Assembly: GCF_949628265.1 (NCBI RefSeq) | Contig: NC_088788.1 | Span: 3,100,001 to 3,164,000, forward strand | DNA: 64,000 nucleotides | Direction of reading: 5' to 3' | Source: Cloeon dipterum | Lineage: Eukaryota; Arthropoda; Insecta; Ephemeroptera; Baetidae | Shown here: positions 25,666 through 36,488 of the stretch, piece by piece | Layout: every line of letters begins with the position of its first letter | Position numbering within the stretch: position 1 is the stretch's first letter | Notes under the pieces: model-generated | What the model saw: the letters and a program-made list of their open reading frames with translations, nothing else | Database searches by the model: none | Told to the model about the DNA's origin: nothing | Translations under genes and position numbers: made by a program

Positions 25666-26640
25666 ATGAACTTCAAACGGAAACCTCCGGACTTTGGACT
25701 GATTGGACAGAAATCGACAGAAAATCTACAACCTCCTCCAAAGGCGTCAATGCTCGCGTTCTACATGACATTAATTGCAGTCGCAATCGTCGCTTTTGCT
25801 CTTCTTTCTTCCTATCCAAACAATGACTTCGCTCTTGGCGTGTTTTCCAAATTTGCAGCGAGTGATGATCCGCAGGCCTCCTCGTGCGCCGATATCTTGT
25901 ACATGGAAAATATTTTAACCCTGCCTGACGTTGGCGAGATATTGACTTCCAGAAACCAAAGCCGCGCGGCGCACTTTCTATTTGAAACTTCGCACACCGG
26001 AATTGTATCCGGAAGGCAAGCGTGTGTCGTCGAGTCTGCGGCGAGAAACAATCCTGAATCTGATGTGTACCTCATCATCGAGCAGCCTCCGAGGGAACTG
26101 AGTTTGAAGACAAACGAGCAGCTGATAATGGTCACCAGACGTTATCCAAACATTCAAGTGCTCTCATTGAGTTCTGAAACGACCGAAAGTGAATTTTTGA
26201 AGTTTGTTAATGAAAATGGAGGCACGTATTTAGACTGGGATGTTTTAATAACAAGCGATCTCGGCAGCCTCGGTCCAAATTTTGTCTGCCTCAAATCATC
26301 AGGATCCGTTTCCGATCGGCTCTTCCGCCTCTCTAAAAGCCATCCCTTGATTAAAGGTGCCGAGGGCAATCTGGAGACACGACTCAAAGACTATTGCGAG
26401 TTGCAAGTAATTAATAAGAGGCGGGTGAAAACGTGCAGAGACGTTTCGATTTATCCAGCGCAGTTTTTCTATCCAATCAAAGCAGCTGGGGAAAGAGACA
26501 CGGGAGAGATTTTATTTGGAGTTAATGCTTTTGAAAATAGTAGTAGAGCGATAATTCAAGTCGGATCGAATAGTTTTATAAGTGAAGTTGCAAAAACTCA
26601 CTGCCCGAGAGCTTATTGGGGCGCTTATAGTACATTTTAA
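25666..26640 (+). CDS. Alpha-1,4-glycosyltransferase family protein, internally shortened
   Basis: Encodes 324 residues in one exon. The start is the ATG seven bases after a good acceptor (exon start 25660). Residues about 29-49 are a membrane anchor, as in type II Golgi enzymes. The rest matches the Gb3-synthase family (lactosylceramide 4-alpha-galactosyltransferase and arthropod alpha4GT): the block around GRQACVVES (116-124), the DXD region GGTYLDWD (185-192) and the C-terminal signature HCPRAYW (312-318). Family members transfer Gal or GalNAc from a UDP-sugar onto glycolipid. Compared with the neighbour at 27786-29000 it lacks about 30 residues just before the DXD motif, about 15-20 residues with the conserved Gly-Pro loop, and the His-containing block before the C-terminal signature. 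All three losses keep the frame. It may be catalytically altered or decaying. A poly(A) signal AATAAA lies at 26817-26822. Confidence 0.82.
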   Translation: MNFKRKPPDFGLIGQKSTENLQPPPKASMLAFYMTLIAVAIVAFALLSSYPNNDFALGVFSKFAASDDPQASSCADILYMENILTLPDVGEILTSRNQSRAAHFLFETSHTGIVSGRQACVVESAARNNPESDVYLIIEQPPRELSLKTNEQLIMVTRRYPNIQVLSLSSETTESEFLKFVNENGGTYLDWDVLITSDLGSLGPNFVCLKSSGSVSDRLFRLSKSHPLIKGAEGNLETRLKDYCELQVINKRRVKTCRDVSIYPAQFFYPIKAAGERDTGEILFGVNAFENSSRAIIQVGSNSFISEVAKTHCPRAYWGAYSTF

Positions 26641-26816
26641 AGGAATGAGGTACAGAATCACCCTGGATGGAATTGATTGGAGCCTAAAAATTACCTACTA
26701 CAATATTTTTATACTGGATACAAGTTAGGAAAACTGAAAAATGGCAAAATCTAAGATCCGATTGGGGCTTTTTTATTTATTGTCAAATATTATATTATTA
26801 TCAGGTTGTGAAACCA

Positions 26817-26822
26817 ATAAAA
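26817..26822 (+). other. Poly(A) signal AATAAA of the first glycosyltransferase gene
   Basis: Canonical hexamer about 180 bases after the stop codon, before the next repeat. Confidence 0.6.
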
Positions 26823-27053
26823 TACACTGAAAAACTCCTGAAATTTTTTAAACTAAACTCTGAGGACTGATTTGTTGAATCCAAATTTTTCCTGTAGCAC
26901 TGAAAACACTGTATTTTAGATTGTTGCTGCAAAACGAAGCTTGCTTTTGAAATAGTAAGCGCTCTCTACCTAATACTTGAAATCTTGCATATTGTGTCAA
27001 AACAAAGGAGTTTTCTTGCAAATTAGCATAATTATACCGTTGGGTCGATCTCA

Positions 27054-27473
27054 TTAAAGAGGAATGATACTGGAAAAGCCTGGAAAATGCTTGTTGCCAA
27101 TGCATAAACTCATCCCTTAGGATTCAGTTAAAGCTTAAATTGATTTAAGAAGCTCTGTAATTTTTTGAGAAAATTGGCTGGAAAGTTAGCGTGCTTTTCA
27201 AACGGTAATGGCTGTCTCCTTACTTGAAATTCGATTTAATTTCAAAACCAAGAGTTCCCCCAATAAGTGGCATATACACAATTGGACAGATCTCGACGAA
27301 AGAAATCGGAACATGCCAAGAAAATATGTTCAAGCACTGCAAATTTTGGAGAAATGTGGCAAAATTTGAATTTTTACTTTATTGCAAATTGTTGAACAAA
27401 TTGTTTACCGATCAATTGTTTATGTCCAACAATTCAAATAATTTTCTATTGTTGCCCAGTATCATTCCACTTT
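27054..27473 (+). mobile_element. Family A MITE copy A4
   Basis: TTAAAGAGGAATGATACTG at the left and CAGTATCATTCCACTTTT at the right, near-perfect inverted termini. Lies between the two glycosyltransferase genes. The common internal frame is broken in this copy. Confidence 0.82.
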
Positions 27474-27785
27474 TGGGAATATGGCTGACTGAGTCAATTG
27501 TGAAGTTTTTTACGATTTCTTATTAAGTTAAGGGTGAAAACACTGGTGCAATATATTTTTTGTACAATTTGAAAATCTGAAAATTTTCTGTTGCATATTT
27601 TAAAAAAGGTTTTACTCGATTAGGTGCTTACTTTATAGGCAACGAATTAAATTTTAATCTTGTCCTCTATGAATGAATCCAATTTATGTGGCTTAATCAA
27701 AAAATTTTGTTTTAAATAATTAAACGCGAAATTTTTTAAAATTTTTCCCGGACTGTTTAATCAGTACATTATGCGACAATAAATA

Positions 27786-29000
27786 ATGGAGATAAAGGCA
27801 AAAGAGCGGAAGCGTATGCGAGTGGGGGACACTACTTCTATTGTGTATCGCTTTTTACTGATAAAATTTATAATGCACCTTTCCGTTCTAACCAAAGTGT
27901 TTCAAAATGCCTCTCGGTTTCGTCGCATTCAACGTTTCCACGCTGTCATGGAAAAGGACGCCAGCAGGCCGAAAATATTCATAACCATCCTGTTGTTCGT
28001 CTCGTTCCATTTGATTTTCTTCTCGTACCATTTAAGCAGCAGTCTGCCTCTATGGCTGTCGAGCAGGACGAAATACTTCTGCGAGGACACGGTGACGGCT
28101 TCCAAGATGATCCACCTTGAGGACGCGATCGAGGTTTTGGACAAGAGAGATCAAAGCCGGCGTGCTTACTACATGATCGACTCGTCCAGACAAGGTGTCG
28201 TTTACGGTCGACAAGCGTGTGCCGTCGAGTCGTTGGCCAAAAACAACCCTGACGCTGACGTCTACCTTTTGGTCCTTTACCCTCCAAGAGACCTGCGTGT
28301 CCAAACAAACGAGCAGCTGGACATGGTGAAGCGTCGCTATCCAAATATTCAAATGCTATCGGTGAAGATGGAAAAGTTAATCGAGGGCTCCATCCTGGAG
28401 GAATGGTACGCGAGGGGCGAACTGAATAAAAGTTCGTACCCCGTTGAGCATACTAGTGACCTGATCAGGGTCCTGGTCGTGCAGAGGTACGGCGGCACGT
28501 ACTTGGACCTCGACTTCATCGTCCTGAGGAGCCTAGCAGACCTGAGTGAAAACTTCGTCAGCTATCAGATGTCGTCCGACGTGAACAACGCAATGTTTGG
28601 CTTTTCCAAAAATCACCTCATCACGCGCATGATTCTGCAAAGGGCCAGGGACAAATACGAGCCCTGGGCTTTTGCCACCATCGGTCCATTGAGTCTAATT
28701 CATGCACTCGAAATCTACTGCGGCTGCAATGTGACGGAAATGGTCAAAAACGACACTTGCAACGATTTGAGAGTGTATCCATCTGGTTATTTTTATCCCG
28801 TCGCATACACGGTGTGGTGGGTCCTCTTTGAGAACAGCACGAGCGAAAGGCTTGCCTCTTTTAACGAATCGTACGCGATCCACTTTAGTAATTTCATGAG
28901 TAAAAATGAAATTGTACGCGTCGGATCGGACCAAGTGTACAGCGTCCTCGCAAAACAGCACTGCCCCAGAGCGTATTGGAGTTCATATGATGTGTTTTAA
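27786..29000 (+). CDS. Alpha-1,4-glycosyltransferase (Gb3 synthase / arthropod alpha4GT family)
   Basis: Encodes 404 residues from the first ATG, or 350 from an internal ATG at 27948 that places the membrane anchor (residues 63-83 of the long form) near the N terminus as in type II Golgi enzymes. I suspect the internal start but cannot decide. Visible family features are GRQACAVES (141-149), the TSDLIR helix (223-228), the metal-binding DXD in GGTYLDLD (236-243), a Gly-Pro loop (300-301), the block around HFSNF (366-370) and the C-terminal HCPRAYW (392-398). Family members use UDP-Gal or UDP-GalNAc to extend glycosphingolipids in the Golgi; the exact donor is not predictable here. The coding part is intronless, like its upstream neighbour, so the two look like a tandem duplication. 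A poly(A) signal is at 29043. Confidence 0.9.
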   Translation: MEIKAKERKRMRVGDTTSIVYRFLLIKFIMHLSVLTKVFQNASRFRRIQRFHAVMEKDASRPKIFITILLFVSFHLIFFSYHLSSSLPLWLSSRTKYFCEDTVTASKMIHLEDAIEVLDKRDQSRRAYYMIDSSRQGVVYGRQACAVESLAKNNPDADVYLLVLYPPRDLRVQTNEQLDMVKRRYPNIQMLSVKMEKLIEGSILEEWYARGELNKSSYPVEHTSDLIRVLVVQRYGGTYLDLDFIVLRSLADLSENFVSYQMSSDVNNAMFGFSKNHLITRMILQRARDKYEPWAFATIGPLSLIHALEIYCGCNVTEMVKNDTCNDLRVYPSGYFYPVAYTVWWVLFENSTSERLASFNESYAIHFSNFMSKNEIVRVGSDQVYSVLAKQHCPRAYWSSYDVF

Positions 29001-29042
29001 TGGTAAATACTTTGTTAAATATTATAGATTTGAATAACAATT

Positions 29043-29048
29043 AATAAA
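29043..29048 (+). other. Poly(A) signal AATAAA of the second glycosyltransferase gene
   Basis: Hexamer about 40 bases after the stop codon, with a second AATAAA a few bases on. Confidence 0.6.
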
Positions 29049-29069
29049 AAATAAATTAAATTAACAAAA

Positions 29070-31220
29070 TAGTAGCATTATTAGTTTTTTTAAATTTTAA
29101 ACCAGGTTGCTTTAAGGGGAAAGACATGTAAACATTTTTCATGAAATTCACCAGGGTCCGGATTGCATTCTGTGTTGGTTCCCGTCGGTCAGAAGTTGTA
29201 TGAATTATCTGCTGAATAAATTCAGGATGTTTAAGGGTTTAAAAAATATCTGCTGCGATTTGTTGTCACGCATTAAATCTTCCAGTCGCGCACATAAAGC
29301 AGAGAGCAACGTACTCGTACTATCTATTTGATAATTTCCGTCAACACAAATGCACACGCGGTTGTTTTCCGTTATCGGGAAAGCCGGAAAAAAATTGGCA
29401 TCACACGCAAAAACACATATATACAGCAGCGACTCATTTGAATATCGCGGGGCTGGTCGAGTGCAGCTTTTGGTCTGCAAGAGAGTTGATTTTATTCCGC
29501 ACGCTCGTTTATTTGCAAACGTCCTCCGCCGCCGCCGATATAATAAATGATCCGGCTGCAGAAATGGCCGAGCGAACCTGATTTTGCATCCACGCTCTTT
29601 CAATGCTCCGCGGTCCGCATTTTTTTGCACTTTTTAATGTGTATTGGCAGTTATACTCTATTTGTCCGCCAGTCGAGCCTGCAACTGACAAATCCTACAA
29701 TTCATTGCGCACCCGGCCGTCCACGTACTAACTCCTCTCATCTGTTTGCGAACCTCGCTCGCTCGCTCTCAGTCAACCCTCGGAATGACATCAATATCTC
29801 GTCTGGCCGCTTTGATTCAGCTGTCAAAAATTCGCACGCTACGTCGCCGTTTGGAAATATGTATTTTTTCAATTGCGATTCTCGTGACGTAAATTAATTA
29901 CATATGAAATAATGCCAGTCAATTGCGGCAAGCAATTAGTTATAATAAGTCATATAAGTATTTTTTTAAATTTAATTTCCTTTATTTGTATTACACAGCG
30001 GTACAAAAATCGAAGCTTCTCCATTTCTGTCCGCGCATTTACAAATGAGTCTTAAACAACAAAATAATTAATAACAATTGTACTTGCAAAAACAAGTTTT
30101 TAATCGGAACAATTAATTACTATCATAAAACGTTCACCTTTTGCACCGAAATTCCATTCCCTAAATTATTGATAGAGTTTTAAAGGAATAATATTTAAAC
30201 AAAAATAAGAAGAAGAATTAAAAATTAGAAAAATTCCCAAGATATCGATGTGAACATTTTCCATTTGCTTGTACGGTCAAGACAAGAGCTTTAAACCTGA
30301 CCGTAGAAACAAAATAGAGACATTTTTAAGAGCCAAACTTTCCCTTATTTATTTTACTAGAGATTTTGTAGTTCTTTTACATGGTTTATTTTCGCTTGTA
30401 TCAATTTTTTTGATGTCAAATTCAGATGAATTCACTTGTAAAATTTTAATTATTCTGTAACTCAAATTAATTACAACTCTGATAACTGGGATTTTTGGTC
30501 CAATTTTTCTCTTTAACTGTCCAAAAGGATGAAACACCTGCTAAAAAATCTCTTAAATCAAGTCAGATAAAAAATCACGATTTAAAAAATTATGAGGTCA
30601 AACATGAACTATATATAGCCATTTATTTTTGCCTGCGAGATAAACATAAAAGAGACACAGCTCTTATTAGACGGCAATTTTAGTGATTTTGAAGCCCAAT
30701 ATCACTGGTTTCAATATTAAAAAAATATAGATATTCAACAGTATTAGAAATATCTTTAATGGATAGAAAAACAACCTTGAAAATAGATTTCTTCTGAAGA
30801 ATGCCCATTAAAAGTCACTGCGTGATTTGTGTTCTGTTAATTGACATTGAGAAACACAGAAAAAATTATTGTTCAACGCTTGTCTTCAACTCTGAACCCT
30901 ACATTACGTGGCGATATGAAATTATCCAATAAATTTCTCAAGACTCTGATAAATAAATAATCGTCAATATTATTTAATTTTATCACTTGCGGGCAAATAC
31001 AGTGCCTATATAGTTAAAAGAACAAGTACTGCGTAAGCAGGATACCTATTGACAGTCTCACAATGACATTCACAACCCACAAATAGACAAATAGACGCAT
31101 ATCACATTGTTTGACGTGCATATTATTTAAACGGGCAATTCAAACTGACGACTGAAGTAAGGAGAATAAAGCTTTACTCTCCTTATCACCAGAGTAAAAA
31201 GCTTTACTCTCCTAACAATT
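29070..31220. other. Intergenic DNA, no gene seen
   Basis: GC-richer at 29280-29860, AT-rich afterwards. Overlapping open frames on opposite strands at 29205-29900 show no recognisable domain. A short palindromic motif around AAGCTTTACTCTCC occurs twice at 31160-31212. Confidence 0.45.
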
Positions 31221-31466
31221 AGCCTGAAGGATGGCAGAGAATTGTTACCCCGCAATGCAAAATTCTTTATGGTGCTGGGAGTAACAGGATATATTATTGG
31301 ATGTCGGATCCTATCCTAATGACGCCTGATACTGACGAGAATTCGTGCAGTGGACCAGCCCAGAGGGGGACATCGCCAAGAAACACCACCGGATAAGGCT
31401 GTTTTGCAGCAGGATGATCAGGACGATGAACTGCCGTCCCCGATGATGCCGCTCCACCGATCGTAA
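31221..31466 (+). pseudogene. Protein-like remnant, unidentified
   Basis: One frame reads a hydrophobic stretch (FFMVLGVTGYIIG) then two adjacent stops (TAA TGA at 31317-31322). After them comes a 45-codon polar stretch with DQDDELPSPMMP, ending at a TAA immediately before a family A element. The hydrophobic-then-acidic character looks protein-like, but I do not recognise the family and the frame is broken. It could be a decayed gene or retrocopy, or chance. Confidence 0.25.
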
Positions 31467-31472
31467 AAGGTA

Positions 31473-31809
31473 TTAAAGTGGAATGATAGAGGGCAACAAT
31501 TGAAAATTATTTGAATTGTTGGATTGATAATCAATTTGTTCAACAATTTGCAATAGTAAAAAAGGACCTTCCTACAGTAAAAATTCAAATTTTGCCAATT
31601 TTCTCCGAAATTTAGAGTGCTTGAACGTATTTTCTTGGCATATTCCGATTCCTCTCGTCGAGATCTGTCCAACGGTGTAAGCCACTTATTGGGGAAACTC
31701 TTAGTTTTGAAATTAAATCGGATTTCAAGTAAGGTGACAGCCGTTACCATTTGAAAAGAAAACTTTCCAGCCAATTTTCTCAAAAAATTACAGTGCTTCT
31801 TGGGTCAAT
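31473..31809 (-). mobile_element. Family A MITE copy A5, 3' truncated
   Basis: Starts TTAAAGTGGAATGATA and matches the family interior to about 31809, where the match stops before the other terminus. The common internal frame is open for most of this copy (about 100 codons on the minus strand). Confidence 0.8.
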
Positions 31810-31885
31810 GGTTTTTTTATTAAGACAATATTCAATCAAACGGCTCTCTAAATCACAATTAAACACAATCTATCGCGCTCAAAGC

Positions 31886-32039
31886 ATTAATTCGTCCTGG
31901 TCCCGGCAAAATTGCGCAACGTTCAACAAACACCCAAAATTTCATTGTCGAATTGATTGTTGACCTTTTCTTGCAACAAGGAAATTCGCGTTTGGTTGTT
32001 GAAAGTTACGCAATTTTGCCGGGACCAGGACGAATTAAT
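31886..32039. mobile_element. Family F small foldback element F1
   Basis: About 154 bp. The left end ATTAATTCGTCCTGGTCCCG and its exact inverse at 32020-32039 continue inward to about 32 bp of near-perfect inverted repeat (through GCAAAATTGCG). It has no coding capacity. A degenerate relative lies at about 35867-35990. Confidence 0.72.
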
Positions 32040-32738
32040 TTATTTCTAAGCGAGACACGTCGTACATCACATCACATGAATATTCATCTCACGCAACCCG
32101 CAATAACCTCTAACAGCGAGCCAAGTCGACATCTGGCATTGAACTCAAGAACTAGAATGCCAGCTTAAATCCATAACGAAAAACTCTCATGTGATTCATT
32201 GGGTAATTATGTTGAAGGAATATTATGGAGTTGCAAGCCGGACGAAATAAAAAAGGCACCGTCGTTGAGATAGTTACAGCGAAAAAGTACTTTTAAATTA
32301 TCAGATATCACGCAAGGGCAACTTCGGTTAATTCGCGCCTAAAAACTGGTTAATTAAACTTAAAATGGTTAGAACTTGCGTTTAACTTGATATTTTAAAC
32401 AAATCTGTTAAAAAATGCTATAATTAAGTTTTTAAAACATTGTGTTGAAGAAATTAGCCGAAATTCTTCTTACCTACAAGATGAGAAAAACCGGTTTCAC
32501 GGTAAAACATTCTTTCACCGATTAACCGATTCGTGTCGTAAGAAGCTGCTCGGCGAGTGGAAGGGGGAGTGGCCGCGGTGCGTGTGTGCTTCTGCTCTTG
32601 GAGAGCTAGCCTGCACTTTAATTCTCGGGAATCTCGCGTGCTGGGCGCGAGTCATGCAACCCTGAGGCGACGCCCTTTGATCTTGCAGCCCCCGGTCGTC
32701 TGAAAAATGCAAGAGGGTTGAGTGCGTCGACCAGGGCA

Positions 32739-35700
32739 ATGCGGCGCCTGCAGAACGTGTGCCTGACGGTGGCGGTGACCGCCCTGGTCGTCTCGTACGC
32801 CGCCTGGAGTTCGCTGACCGCCACCACCACCCTCGGCACCAGCTCTTCCGCCTCCAGGCAGCCCATCGGCGACCTCCGAGAGCACTCCACCGTGTGTCAC
32901 GCCTCTCTGCAGGTTGGTCTCAGGGGGGTCGGTGTCGCAGGGTGCGCTCCGTGCTCAGGGATGGGGAGGCGGGGTGGTTCAAATCAGGTGACTGAAGGGC
33001 GGGGATCGTTTGCGTGTTATAGACTCCTGGTTTTATTGCTGGTTGTAAAATAATGTTTCTGTCAGTAATACCGTATTTGTTTATCTTTCAAAGTATTTTG
33101 AAATTTTTTATCATTTTGGGAAAATATTTCTGTTGATATTTTTCCTTTTAAATTGATGGAAAATTTTTTAATCTTTGGGTTACAAATTTTTTCACTAGAA
33201 TTACCTTCGTAATTTCGAAAGAAATTTTATTCTGAAGCAGGAAAATTTAAGAAATTCGTTATTTTGTGTGCAGGGTTGCAAAAAGAGCAGAAAAGAGCAG
33301 TGCAGTGGTAAAAAAACGTTTTTTCTTCAATTTTTACCAGTTTCTTGCAGGCAATGTTTTCACCTTGTTTTTCAATAATTTTCTAATTGTTAGCAAATAA
33401 CCTCGACTTGAAAACTTGTCAGAGATAAATTTATGGAGAATTTGAGGCAGCAAAATGGCAATTTGAAAGAAAATATCTGCGCAGTGAAGGAAATTTTGAG
33501 CACTCCGACCGAAATTTTAGATTTTCACAGAAGAAAAATGGAATAAATTCATTTCTTGCAATTCTTGCGCAAGAAATTGGTAAATATTGAGTGGTAAAAA
33601 CCTTTCAAAACCAGTGGTGAAAAAACCGGATGTTAAGCAAATGCATCCCTGTTTGTGTGTCACCTTTTCCATTCAACGAGTCATTTTTATAAAAATTTTA
33701 TTCTATTCCTTCTTGCTACACGCACTTATGGACGAGCACTGTTTCTAAAGATTTTTAATTAAGCAACATCATTGAAAACTCGTTTATTTTATTTCTAGAA
33801 TTTCTATTTTAGAAATTGGGCAAAGCTTTTTCTTGAAATTAATGCTGTACTCTTTTTTACAGTTTGTTTCATTTTAAACTTTCTCACTTATTAGATAAAT
33901 TGAAAATTACAAATTTTTAAAAACAGATCAAATACGCAAACTTCTCTCACTTTTTATTTTCTTTAGAAATCATTCATACAACACAAACAATATAAATAAA
34001 AAAAATCAGAACATATCCTTCAAGCACTCGAATGAACCGATAAAAACTGTAATAATTATTACAATTTTCTAAATTATCTTAAAACTGATTTTTTGAGGCT
34101 AAGGAATATTAATTGGGGAAAATTCAAAATTTATAAATAATAATATTTTCCCCCCAAAAAATTAATAGTCATTTAGGCCTGGCGTTTAACTACGGCAACA
34201 CCTGTGTTTAAAATTATCAGAGCGTGATAAGAGAGCGTTCGGTGTTTGTTGTTAGTCCATGTCCTCTCCTACATAATACGCGCCTTTTCACAATCGCTTT
34301 TACAACACACACACACAAACTAATGCATCACGCTGTGCACAATGTCAGCACTATTAAGTATGCAAAGTGACGCGGGCGGGCGGGCGTAGAGGCCATTAAA
34401 CCCGCGTTGATTATCAAATTGATTCATTGCAGGATCAGAGGACTTTCTTGCCGAGCAACAATGACTCGTCGTTGCCTACCATTTTCTTCATCACGCCGAC
34501 CTATCCTCGCAGGGAGCAATTTGCAGAGCTCACCAGACTCGGCCAAACGCTGATGCACGTGCCCAGCTTGCACTGGATCGTGGCCGACGACAACCCAGCG
34601 TGCAACCCCTTTCTCACAGAAATCTTCCAAAAATTCGGTATGCCAGAAATGCTAATTTATATCCAATACTTTTAGCATAGCAACTAATTCAAAGTAAAAT
34701 TTATTTAATCAATACACTTAGGTTTGCGCAATCGTTCTCACGCAACCTTGCGGAGAGATTTATTTCTGTTTTTTTTTCTCAGAAAATGTGTTAAATTAAT
34801 AAGAAATTAACAGGGTTGCATTTGCTTACCACCTGGTTTTTTTACCAATGGTTTTTACCACTCAATTTTTACAAATTTCTTGCGCAAAAATTGCAAGAAA
34901 TGAATTTATTCCATTTTTCTTCTGTGAAAATCTAAAATTTCGGCCGGAGTGCTCAAAATTTCCTCCACTGTGCAGATATTTTCTTTTAAATTGCCATTTT
35001 GCTGCCTCAATTTCTCCAAAAAATTATGCTGACAATTTTTCAAGCCGAGGTTATATGCTAATAATTTAAAATTATTGAAAAATAAGGTTTTTTTCTTTAA
35101 TTCCGGCTGATAATAAATAGATATAATAATATTAAAAGGAACCCCTTATCAGCAAAACGACGACAAGTCAATTATTTGCGTCCTGTTTGTAATAAAGTGA
35201 CAGGCAAAGGCAAAACTATAACCACACAATATCGATTTATTGAGTGTTTGCTTTTCGTCAACTCACCGCAACTAATTTTAAATATGTATGTGTATATTAA
35301 TGGTTGTTGTTTCGCAGGGTTGCCGTTCACGCACATTTCCAGCCCGATGCCAAGCAACTATCGAAAGAGGTATTTTGTGCCTCGAGGAGTGTCAAACCGC
35401 AGAGCCGCCCTAAAGTGGATCAAGGCAAACGCTGCCAGCGGCGTCTTCTACTTCGGCGACGACGACAACACGTTCGACCTGACGCTCTTTTCCGAGATTC
35501 GCGACACCAAGATCGTGTCCATGTTCCCAGTGGGTCTGATCGGAGAATTCGGCGTCAGCGCTCCCATCATTGAAGATGTAATATATTTTGGCGCAATTTA
35601 GTTATGTGGTTTTAATTAATTGAGTTCTTATCTTACGTTAGGGAAAGGTCGTGGGGTTCTTCGACTCTTGGCCGGCAGACAGAAAGTTTCCGGTGGACAT

Positions 35701-36488
35701 GGCGGGCTTTGCTGTTTCCGTGGAATACCTTCTGCAACACCCAAATGCAACTATGCCGTACAAAGCGGGACATGAGGAGGACCAGTTTCTCAAGAGTTTA
35801 GACTTGAAAATGAGTGATATTGAGCCAAAGGCTAACAACTGCACAAAGGTATTGTTGTTTCCTTGCAATCCAGGTCGCGGAAAAATTGCGCAACTTTCAA
35901 CAGTCAAACGCAGGAATAGGGCAACAATCAATTCGATAGTGAAAATTTGGGTGTTTGTTTATAGAAGCGCAATTTTACCTTGATCAGGACAATTGGTATC
36001 TTTTATTATTAAATTATAAAGCTGTGAATCTTCTCACTATTAAATTTTCATAATTTTTCTCCCCCCGGAAGCAATAATAATTAATTTCCTTTGCTAAAAA
36101 AAGAGGGCGTAACCAGTAAATTCGAAAAATTGGATTTTGGGGCACTTTTGGTCCGAAGGACATGGAAAGAATAGGTCAATTTACATGAAATAATTTAATT
36201 TTTAAATAAAAAATTAATATCAATCCACTTTAATTTTAATTCCTTCATCTAAGAAATTGTTCGATTTGATTCTAGGTACTTGTATGGCACACGCAAACTG
36301 TGAAGAAGCCGAAACACAATTTGAAGGTTCCTGAGAGCATCTTCTCAAATCTGCGCACCTTGCTGGAAAAGCTAGTTTCGTTAGGGGTCGTCCAAATGGG
36401 GGCTGAGGTGTCGGGCAAGGAGGTCTACATGGTGGTCGACGGACACAAGAATGAGGTCACCAAACGACAAGTCCTTGGTCTTTCCTAG
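32739..36488 (+). CDS. Beta-1,3-glucuronosyltransferase (GlcAT / B3GAT family)
   Basis: Five coding exons: 32739-32912, 34433-34637, 35318-35577, 35642-35848, 36276-36488, with GT/AG junctions that preserve frame, giving 352 residues. The ATG at 32739 precedes a membrane anchor (residues about 6-25), so it is a type II Golgi protein. The catalytic domain opens with FFITPTYPRR, carries the metal-binding DDD at 174-176 (FGDDDN), the FPVDMAGFAV block (229-238), the GHEED segment whose Glu at 258 is the likely catalytic base, and the acceptor/donor WHTQT motif (His 287). The family transfers GlcA from UDP-GlcA to terminal galactose, in the proteoglycan linkage tetrasaccharide or on glycoprotein and glycolipid chains. 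The long tail after WHTQT resembles insect GlcAT-P/S more than the short human enzymes; I infer that subgroup but GlcAT-I is not excluded. Introns 1 and 2 carry family D elements; intron 4 carries a family F relative close to its donor. Confidence 0.93.
33271..33651 (-). mobile_element. Family D hAT-type MITE copy D2 in GlcAT intron 1
   Basis: Termini CAGGGTTGCA and TGCATCCCTG, flanked by perfect 8-bp duplications TTTGTGTG (33263-33270 and 33652-33659). Confidence 0.9.
34811..35090 (+). mobile_element. Family D MITE copy D3 in GlcAT intron 2, truncated
   Basis: Starts CAGGGTTGCATTTGC, in the opposite orientation to D1, D2 and D4. The match fades near 35090 before the second terminus, so no duplication can be read. 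Confidence 0.82.
35867..35990. mobile_element. Family F relative F2 in GlcAT intron 4
   Basis: CCAGGTCGCGGAAAAATTGCG at the left and CGCAATTTTACCTTGATCAG at the right are degenerate inverse ends resembling F1. It begins about 20 bases inside the intron, so the donor itself is untouched. Confidence 0.5.
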
